A stretch of DNA of 64,000 bases from Acinetobacter soli (GTDB lineage: Bacteria > Pseudomonadota > Gammaproteobacteria > Pseudomonadales > Moraxellaceae), in assembly GCF_000760595.1 (NCBI RefSeq), contig NZ_BBNM01000009.1:62001-126000 (forward strand). Direction: 5' to 3'. Made by a program: the position numbers and the translations under genes. The notes under the pieces are model-generated. The model did no database searches. It was not told where the DNA came from and saw only the letters and a program-made list of their open reading frames with translations. Positions 57,835 through 64,000 of this stretch are shown here, piece by piece (within the stretch, counting starts at the first letter, position 1; the number at the start of each line of letters is the position of its first letter).

Positions 57835-59013
57835 ATGAATAAGTCATTATTACTACTCACAACAACAATTGCATTTACTCCAGTGGTATATGCACAAGAC
57901 CTGAGCTGGGGCGATCCAAAGGCCGAAGCGGGGCAAGTAAAAGTGTCTGGTGCTATCCGTACGCGCTATCTGAGCAAAGATTTTCAAGATGAAGCCAATG
58001 AGGGTTCAAATAACAACTGGCGTCTTGCAGATATCAAGCTCAATTTAAACTATGAAAATCCAAAATGGCTGGCAGCACTCGATGCGCGTTGCTATGAATA
58101 CGATGAACTTTGTGATGCTGTTTTTTTGAGTGATGCGTGGGTCGGATATAAGATTTCAGATCAGCAACGGGTGAGCGTTGGATTGCAACCTGTTGAGTTT
58201 GGCTTCGGACGCTTCTGGGGCAGCAGTTATTACGAAACCCTCATGAATACAGTCGGTTTTGAGGATATTTCGGCGCTTGGGCTACGTTATCAAATCAACC
58301 AGAATGATTACAGTTTAAGTTTGGGTTTTTATCCAACAGATGGCGGAAATTATAAGGGGACGTCAAAAGATTCTAGCCGCTACAGTCCGGCATTTGTCGA
58401 GGCAGATGACTTAACAACGGGGACGTATTTAAAAGAAAGAAATATCTGGATTGGTCGGTTATCTAAAAAATTTGAGGTAACGCCGATTGATGGACTGAGT
58501 ACTGAGATTGGTACTTCATTCTGGCATTCTGAACTGAAAAACAAAAAAAACGGTCAAGACGGCTCACGTAACAGTTGGAATGTCTTTACACAGACGCAGT
58601 ACAATGCTTGGCAGTGGATGTTGCTTGCCGGATCACAATCCATTCAGAACCGCGACACTGAGTTTCCTGACTTTTCAACCTTAGGTGCTTTTGATTTTCC
58701 TTATCAGGTGGCCAACAAGACCGATTATGTGGTCAATGAAATCAATTATAGTGTGGCAAAGCCCTTTTATGAGCTTAAGAATATCAAGCCATATTTCTCG
58801 TATAGTCGTTTATTTAAAGATCAGGCGGGCTATGAAGACTCAGAACGTATCATTGCAGGTGTTGCATTTAACTACAAAAAGATTGGGATTCAAGGTGAAT
58901 ACATCTGGAGTAAAAATGATCCGATGGTCGGTGCCAGCAGTAATGGATTGGCACAGGGCGATGGCAATGGATGGGACCGCATGCTGTATTTAGCACTGGG
59001 TTATTATTTCTAA
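57835..59013 (+). CDS. Putative outer-membrane porin
   Basis: 392 residues with AAGGA upstream. Signal peptide ends near VVYAQD. The mature part is rich in aromatic and alternating polar residues typical of beta strands, and ends with ALGYYF, the C-terminal Phe needed for insertion by BAM. The pattern (VSGAIRTRYLSKDF near the N terminus, a WGSSYYETLMNTVGFED loop) suggests a general or substrate-specific monomeric porin. No OprD-like or carbohydrate (LamB) signature is clear. Single gene with strong terminator. Ligand unknown. Confidence 0.82.
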   Translation: MNKSLLLLTTTIAFTPVVYAQDLSWGDPKAEAGQVKVSGAIRTRYLSKDFQDEANEGSNNNWRLADIKLNLNYENPKWLAALDARCYEYDELCDAVFLSDAWVGYKISDQQRVSVGLQPVEFGFGRFWGSSYYETLMNTVGFEDISALGLRYQINQNDYSLSLGFYPTDGGNYKGTSKDSSRYSPAFVEADDLTTGTYLKERNIWIGRLSKKFEVTPIDGLSTEIGTSFWHSELKNKKNGQDGSRNSWNVFTQTQYNAWQWMLLAGSQSIQNRDTEFPDFSTLGAFDFPYQVANKTDYVVNEINYSVAKPFYELKNIKPYFSYSRLFKDQAGYEDSERIIAGVAFNYKKIGIQGEYIWSKNDPMVGASSNGLAQGDGNGWDRMLYLALGYYF

Positions 59014-59018
59014 ATGAA

Positions 59019-59051
59019 AAAGCCCAAATCGTTAGCTACGGTTTGGGCTTT
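59019..59051. terminator. Bidirectional terminator porin / hypothetical
   Basis: Long stem AAAGCCCAAATCG/CGGTTTGGGCTTT with a 7-nt loop between convergent genes. Confidence 0.88.
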
Positions 59052-59054
59052 GTT

Positions 59055-60089
59055 TTATGACTGATGTTGTTCAATCAGGCTTAAGGTTTCGCTACGCGCA
59101 TAAAATGGTGATAAAACATTCACCAAAAGCGGTTCAAGTAATCCTTCCTGATCTAGAACTCGAATAAGTTTGGGGTAAAACCGCTGTACTTCAGTATAAA
59201 TATCCTGTTCGTCTAACCCAATGCCGTAAAATAAATCCTGCAACGTATCATCACGATAAAATTCATAAAATACTTCGACACCCCGCAACACGAGATTTTG
59301 AATAAAAGGCTGCTGGCGCAGTTCTTTCCAGTATTCATAAACCAGTACAAAAAACTCTTCAATATCTAGAGGATTAATTTTAGAGATGTACTCGTAAACA
59401 GTTTTGTCTTTTACATCGTCCCAGAGTGTACGCAGTAAATCTTCAAGATCATCATTGGATAAGACACTCAGTTCTGCCAGTTGCTGCTGAATCAAGCGAG
59501 CCAAGTAGTCTTCAATTTTTTGCTCAATTCGTTGCTGATGTTTGTGTGAAAAGGACTTTAGATTTTGCTGCCAACGTGCTTGTAAAGTAGTGCTAGATTC
59601 GTTGCCCGATGCTGGCTGCAAAAACCTAGGCAATTTATGATGTATTGCGCTGGTGGCGATGAAGTGACACAGTTGCTCAATGGCTGGGCTGTGACGCAAG
59701 AAGGTGTTGAAGTAAAGCCGAATATTGTCTAATTCTAAAAACTTGGCTAACCAGATATCAAACTGTTGATCCGAGACCAAATCATTCAAAGTCGATGGTG
59801 ATTTAAGTGCGCTAAGATAAATCTGCTTAGAAATTTCACCAATGAATTCGAGTAAATCTGCACCCAACTGCATTTCAAATGCATAGCGCCGAACCACCAT
59901 TTCAAGTTGTTGCATATCGATGACTTGATGGAGTTTGAGCTGTTGGAGAGACTGAAAAATCAAATGCGAGAGATGTTGTAGATACTCTGAAGAGTGCTCA
60001 GCACAGAGCTGAGACTTGAAATAACGCACCTGCTCAAGCAAAAGTGCTTGAGCAAGCTGCGCGCTAGACGATGTCTGATCCTTAGTCAT
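59055..60089 (-). CDS. Conserved hypothetical protein downstream of nadE
   Basis: About 344 residues, not recognised. ATG 60089 (MTKDQTSS) has GGAG nine bases upstream and is preferred to the ATG at 60104. Either way it overlaps the nadE stop, pointing to translational coupling. The protein is soluble, helical and rich in Leu, Gln and acidic residues, with no signal, Cys motif or membrane segment. Long amphipathic stretches such as LEDLLRTLWDDVKDKTVYEYISKIN recur. Linkage to nadE is the only functional hint. Confidence 0.78.
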   Translation of the reverse strand: MTKDQTSSSAQLAQALLLEQVRYFKSQLCAEHSSEYLQHLSHLIFQSLQQLKLHQVIDMQQLEMVVRRYAFEMQLGADLLEFIGEISKQIYLSALKSPSTLNDLVSDQQFDIWLAKFLELDNIRLYFNTFLRHSPAIEQLCHFIATSAIHHKLPRFLQPASGNESSTTLQARWQQNLKSFSHKHQQRIEQKIEDYLARLIQQQLAELSVLSNDDLEDLLRTLWDDVKDKTVYEYISKINPLDIEEFFVLVYEYWKELRQQPFIQNLVLRGVEVFYEFYRDDTLQDLFYGIGLDEQDIYTEVQRFYPKLIRVLDQEGLLEPLLVNVLSPFYARSETLSLIEQHQS

Positions 60090-61707
60090 CTGGTCTCCAG
60101 CCATTTACGATAGGGTAGCGGCGCTCACGGCTAAAGGCGCGTGAACTGATTCGAGGGCCAATTGCACCTTGGCGACGCTTGTATTCATTACGATCGACGA
60201 GACGAATTACTTTTTCAACTACGTCTTTCTCAAAGCCTTTGGCAATAATATCGGCCTGACTTTGATCTTCTTCGATGTAAGCGTAAAGAATCGCATCCAG
60301 AATATCATAAGGCGGCAATGAATCTTGATCTTTCTGATCTGGGCGTAATTCTGCCGATGGCGGGCGAGTAATGACACGTTCAGGAATTACAGGCGTATCA
60401 CCAAGGGTGTTGCGATATTTTGCCAGCTCAAACACGATGGTTTTATACACGTCTTTAAGTACAGAAAAACCACCCACCATATCGCCGTAAAGTGTGCAGT
60501 AACCCACTGAAATTTCAGACTTGTTACCGGTTGAAAGCACCAGATTACCAAACTTGTTAGACAGCCCCATCAACAGCGTGCCACGTGCACGTGCCTGTAG
60601 GTTTTCTTCCGTCGCATCTGCCGGTGTGTTGCCAAAAAATGGATATAGCGTTTGCATGAAGCTATTTACAATCGGATGGATTTCAGCGATCCCGAAGGTA
60701 ACGCCCATACGTCGCGCTTGCTCGGTCGCATCTTCCACACTGATTTGAGCCGTATAGGTATAAGGCATCATGACTGCTTGAACCTTATCGGCACCAATTG
60801 CATCGGCTGCAATCGCTAGGGTGAGTGCTGAGTCAATACCGCCAGACAAACCTAATATCACACCCGGGAAACCAGAACGTTGTACATAGTCACGCGTGGC
60901 CATCACCAAACTTTGATAAATTTCCGCCATGGTATCGAGTGCAGGCGTCACTTCAGTGGTTTTGTACTGCTTATTTTCGATATCATATTCAGCATAGTAC
61001 AGCGCTTCCTTAAAGCTCGGTGCCTGTACAGCCACAGTTCCGGTGTGATTGATGACAAAGCTGGTGCCATCAAAAATAAGATCATCTTGCCCGCCTACCT
61101 GATTGAGATAAACCAGATTGACATTGAGCTGCTTAGAGAGTTCAGTCAAAGTCTGAACACGATGCTGAGGCTTACCCACCTCATATGGTGATGCATTAAG
61201 CACCAAAACTGTTTCTACATTGAGCTGCGTGAGCTGTTGAACCGTATTGAGCGACCAAATATCTTCACAAATCAAGACACCAAATCTGTGTCCTAAATAC
61301 TCAAACACAAGGTGTTGATGCCCAGGATTGAAATAGCGCTTTTCATCAAAAACGCCATAGTTGGGTAAATTATGCTTGTTATAGATTCCGAGCACGACAC
61401 CATCTTTCATGACAGCGGCAGAATTATAACGATGTCCTTCTTCGGTTTGATGTACAAATCCAAACACCATTACAATGTCTTTTACTTGTTTAAGTTGCTG
61501 AAATGCCTGATGCATTCGTTTACCAAGATTTGGACGTAGCAGCAAGTCTTCGGCTGGATAGCCGATGATGGAGAGTTCTGGAAAAATAATTAAATCAGCA
61601 TGTTGTTTTTTAGCTTCATTTGCTTGCTCAATCATTTTTTGAGCATTTGAATCAATATTGCCAATATGCGGTGAAAATTGAGCAAGGGCAATTTTAAAAC
61701 TTTTCAT
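60082..61707 (-). CDS. nadE: Glutamine-dependent NAD+ synthase
   Basis: Final step of NAD synthesis, with its own glutaminase. 541 residues. The N-terminal nitrilase-type domain has the triad E44 (FPELSIIGYPAE), K110 (YNKHNLPNYGVFDEKRYF) and C146 (LICEDIW). The C-terminal synthetase domain carries the pyrophosphate loop SGGIDS (287-292) and STGNKSEISVGYCTLYGDM. Upstream intergenic is about 270 AT-rich bases. The downstream hypothetical gene overlaps its stop. Confidence 0.97.
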   Translation of the reverse strand: MKSFKIALAQFSPHIGNIDSNAQKMIEQANEAKKQHADLIIFPELSIIGYPAEDLLLRPNLGKRMHQAFQQLKQVKDIVMVFGFVHQTEEGHRYNSAAVMKDGVVLGIYNKHNLPNYGVFDEKRYFNPGHQHLVFEYLGHRFGVLICEDIWSLNTVQQLTQLNVETVLVLNASPYEVGKPQHRVQTLTELSKQLNVNLVYLNQVGGQDDLIFDGTSFVINHTGTVAVQAPSFKEALYYAEYDIENKQYKTTEVTPALDTMAEIYQSLVMATRDYVQRSGFPGVILGLSGGIDSALTLAIAADAIGADKVQAVMMPYTYTAQISVEDATEQARRMGVTFGIAEIHPIVNSFMQTLYPFFGNTPADATEENLQARARGTLLMGLSNKFGNLVLSTGNKSEISVGYCTLYGDMVGGFSVLKDVYKTIVFELAKYRNTLGDTPVIPERVITRPPSAELRPDQKDQDSLPPYDILDAILYAYIEEDQSQADIIAKGFEKDVVEKVIRLVDRNEYKRRQGAIGPRISSRAFSRERRYPIVNGWRPDD

Positions 61708-61980
61708 TCAAACCTAATCCTAGATCGATAGCACAGATATACGCCATTCGTTGCTTTTGTCATTTTCTTTTTACAACGGGGTGACGCATGGGATAACACA
61801 AAAAAAGTCAATCGAATTGAAAAACAGTGCAAGACAGATAATATATACTAATCAAAGCTTTTTCTGCGCAAAAATAACAAGAATTATCTATTTTAATCGA
61901 TTTTTTATTTGTTGTAATTTGGCTGTATCTATAGCCGACATCGATTACACTCAAATTAATCTTCAATCAATAAAAAGATC

Positions 61981-62436
61981 ATGCTACAAAATTTTCTCAT
62001 CCTCAGAAGACGAAAGCTGACCTCGGGTGAAATATCACTTACACGCGAAATTTTTAGCTCGCATCTCAATTATGATTCGATCTTTATTTGTGCGCATCGT
62101 TTGGTATTGAAGCATTATGCAATCAGTCCTAATGGACATATTTATTTTAATTTGATCGACTGGTGCGAAGATTTTTCGACGCAGTCGATTGAAAAGCAAT
62201 CTTGGCTCATTCATGAATTGGTACATGTATGGCAAGTACAGCAGGGCATTAAGCTGATTCGAAAGGCCATTTTTGAGCGCCAATATCATTATGTGCTTAA
62301 GCGCGGTAAAACTTTTTTAGAGTTTGGTGTTGAGCAGCAGGCACAAATGGTTCAAGACTACTTTCTCAAAAAACATCGTCAACAATCTTGTGATGATCTG
62401 GCTGCCTGTATTCCGTTTATTGCTTCCCAGCAATAA
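61981..62436 (+). CDS. Small HEXXH protein (Vgr-related type)
   Basis: 151 residues. Residues 12-18 (KLTSGEI) and later YAISPNGHIYFN lead to the motif HELVH at 78-82 (LIHELVHVWQVQQG), a zinc-metallopeptidase HEXXH signature. It resembles small proteins labelled vgr-related or Rhs/Vgr-associated in databases, found also without secretion loci. No signal peptide. The neighbours (nadE, gltA) give no link to secretion. Proteolytic activity is inference. Confidence 0.75.
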   Translation: MLQNFLILRRRKLTSGEISLTREIFSSHLNYDSIFICAHRLVLKHYAISPNGHIYFNLIDWCEDFSTQSIEKQSWLIHELVHVWQVQQGIKLIRKAIFERQYHYVLKRGKTFLEFGVEQQAQMVQDYFLKKHRQQSCDDLAACIPFIASQQ

Positions 62437-62463
62437 AAAAGACCGCTAAATGCGGTCTTTTTT
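62435..62463. terminator. Bidirectional terminator HEXXH gene / gltA
   Basis: Stem AAAAAAGACCGC/GCGGTCTTTTTT with a 5-nt loop. Confidence 0.93.
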
Positions 62464-62487
62464 ATTGGTATAACGCTTAGGCAGCGA

Positions 62488-63762
62488 TTAACGCTGGATG
62501 TCGCGTTTGGTTTCGCCAGTATAAAGCTGACGAGGACGACCAATTTTGTACGGAGCACTGTGCATTTCTAACCAGTGGCTGATCCAGCCAACAGTACGTG
62601 CAAGTGCAAAGATCACGGTAAACATTTCTGTTGGGATACCAATCGCTTTGAGAATGATACCTGAGTAGAAGTCTACGTTTGGATACAAGTTACGCTTGAT
62701 GAAGTATTCATCAGACAACGCAATACGCTCAAGTTCCATCGCAAGTTCAAGTTGTGGATCGTTGATGCCAAGCGCAGCAAGAACTTCATCACACGTTTCT
62801 TTCATTACTTTCGCGCGTGGATCGAAGTTTTTATACACACGGTGACCAAAGCCCATGAGTTTCACTTCTTTGGTCTTCACTTTTTCCATGAAGCCAGCAA
62901 CGTTTTCAACTGTACCGATCTCGTCGAGCATCTTCAGAACAGCTTCGTTTGCACCGCCGTGAGCAGGGCCCCAAAGCGCTGAAATACCCGCTGCGATACA
63001 TGCATATGGATTCGCGCCAGTTGAGCCTGCCAAACGTACAGTTGACGTTGATGCATTTTGCTCATGATCCGCATGAAGCGTGAAAATACGATCCATTGCT
63101 TTAGCTAGAATCGGATCTACTTTGTAATCACGATCTGCAGGTGTCGCAAACATCATATGCAGGAAGTTTTCTGCATAGCCCAAGTCATTGCGAGGGTAGA
63201 TGAAAGGTTGACCCACCGTGTACTTGTAGCTCCACGCTGCAAGCGTCGGAATTTTTGCGATCAAACGGATAGCAGTAATTTCACGATGATTCACATCTTC
63301 GATGTTTAACTGGTTGTGATAGAACGCAGATAAAGCACCAACCACACCAACCATGATTGCCATTGGGTGCGCATCACGACGGAAACCATTAAAGAAACGG
63401 CTTACTTGGTCGTGAACCATAGTGTGGTTACGCACCTTCGCATCAAATTCTTCTTTTTGCTCTTTGGTTGGGAGTTCACCATTTAAGAGCAAATAACATG
63501 TTTCGAGATAATCCGCCTGAGTTGCAAGCTGATCGATTGGGTAGCCGCGGTGTAATAACACACCTTCGTTCCCGTCGATGAAGGTAATCTTCGATTCACA
63601 AGAAGCGGTCGCCATGAAACCTGGATCAAACGTAAAATGACCTGCGGCCAATACATCCTTAACGTCGATTACATCTGGGCCTAATGTGCCGCTGTAAATT
63701 GGTAATTCAATTTCTTTGCCATCAAGCTTTAGTACGGCTTTCTTGCCAGTTGCTTCAGACAT
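62488..63762 (-). CDS. gltA: Citrate synthase
   Basis: Condenses acetyl-CoA and oxaloacetate, entry of the TCA cycle. 424 residues, the type II hexameric (NADH-sensitive) form. Active-site regions are the [44 protein letters not shown] block, including the two catalytic His, and [15 protein letters not shown]. The N-terminal domain ([24 protein letters not shown]) is as in enterobacterial GltA. GGAG precedes the start. gltA is a standard typing gene in Acinetobacter. sdhC would be expected divergently, beyond the right edge. Confidence 0.98.
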   Translation of the reverse strand: MSEATGKKAVLKLDGKEIELPIYSGTLGPDVIDVKDVLAAGHFTFDPGFMATASCESKITFIDGNEGVLLHRGYPIDQLATQADYLETCYLLLNGELPTKEQKEEFDAKVRNHTMVHDQVSRFFNGFRRDAHPMAIMVGVVGALSAFYHNQLNIEDVNHREITAIRLIAKIPTLAAWSYKYTVGQPFIYPRNDLGYAENFLHMMFATPADRDYKVDPILAKAMDRIFTLHADHEQNASTSTVRLAGSTGANPYACIAAGISALWGPAHGGANEAVLKMLDEIGTVENVAGFMEKVKTKEVKLMGFGHRVYKNFDPRAKVMKETCDEVLAALGINDPQLELAMELERIALSDEYFIKRNLYPNVDFYSGIILKAIGIPTEMFTVIFALARTVGWISHWLEMHSAPYKIGRPRQLYTGETKRDIQR

Positions 63763-64000
63763 TCAATAGATCTCCTGTCCTGGTGAATGTTGATCTGAAT
63801 CGAAGTATTAATCTTTTAATGCACGAATCAGACGGGTCAAAAATTGTTACTAAGATTAGTGTGAACTGAAATTTTGTCAATTATACTAATGGATAAAAAA
63901 GTAGCGTCACCACAAGTATTTAGTTTAACTGTTAAGGGTTAAAAAAATGAATAAAATCACAGTATCGACGCGCTATGATAAGTCAAATTTATGACGCCGT
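63763..64000. promoter_or_regulatory. gltA upstream region, right edge of window
   Basis: 238 AT-rich bases. On the minus strand, TTGACA (63881-63876) lies 16 bp from a TAATCT box, and a second TTGACC box lies nearer the gene, so two weak gltA promoters are possible. No gene start on the plus strand can be supported before the edge. Confidence 0.35.

Noticed and set aside
61751-62020. 89-residue open frame before the HEXXH gene
   Set aside because: Low-complexity AT-rich composition, overlaps the true start in another frame, no ribosome-binding site or recognisable domain.

Overview
The window is a 64 kb piece of an Acinetobacter chromosome. The evidence is the complete adeI-adeJ-adeK efflux operon, the moderate AT bias, the typical moraxellacean forms of RpoD, GltA and RibB, and many small Acinetobacter-type hypothetical proteins. 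I cannot name the species. Almost everything is core genome. I see no transposase, integrase, phage gene, CRISPR array or conjugation gene.

Layout. 1-5 kb: 3' part of a sensor histidine kinase, an LpxT-like PAP2 phosphatase, an Amt ammonium transporter, and an AEC-family carrier flanked by two small exported proteins. 5-7 kb: a coiled-coil protein with an HPD motif and an AT-rich stretch with a small cupin. 7-12.5 kb: valS, a hypothetical protein, a short-chain dehydrogenase and two tandem YbjQ-family genes. 12.5-19.2 kb: a pap2-adeI-adeJ-adeK operon on the minus strand, with a promoter overlapped by an inverted repeat. 19.3-23.4 kb: a membrane 'SpecificRecomb' protein, ispB, and divergently rplU-rpmA. 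23.6-28.6 kb: lolA, an RsiV-like lipoprotein, serS, cysG and trmL on the plus strand. 28.7-35.2 kb, minus strand: a PuuP-like permease, an iron alcohol dehydrogenase with a small SCP2-like partner, lipB, ybeD and rpoD. 35.5-42 kb: a PA3496-like acidic protein, a YgfB/YecA protein, tpm, a DUF2938 gene divergent from a MerR regulator, DedA, GNAT, trhO, a DUF1289 protein, and ribB with an FMN riboswitch.

42.4-49.9 kb: panD, pth, rplY, prs, four identical tRNA-Gln genes, ispE, lolB and a TPR protein, with hemA divergent. 49.9-56.8 kb: dnaG, bamD, rluD, pgeF, a flavodoxin, smpB, coaD and an Alvin-type ferredoxin. 56.9-57.7 kb: the RNase P RNA gene and two tRNA-Met genes. 57.8-64 kb: a porin, a hypothetical protein overlapping nadE, an HEXXH protein and gltA.

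Functional themes are outer-membrane biogenesis (lolA, lolB, bamD, adeIJK), translation and tRNA supply (valS, serS, tRNAs, rplU, rpmA, rplY, pth, smpB, rnpB, trmL, trhO), and cofactor synthesis (cysG, lipB, panD, coaD, ribB, nadE, hemA). The items most worth a second look are regulatory. They are a MerR-type 19-bp-spacer promoter with a perfect palindrome at the DUF2938/merR junction, a repressor-like inverted repeat inside the pap2-adeIJK promoter, and a perfect palindrome upstream of the SCP2-like/alcohol dehydrogenase pair. Several uncharacterised proteins also merit attention: the HPD coiled-coil protein, the HELVH protein, the DxNxD exported proteins and the 'SpecificRecomb' membrane protein.
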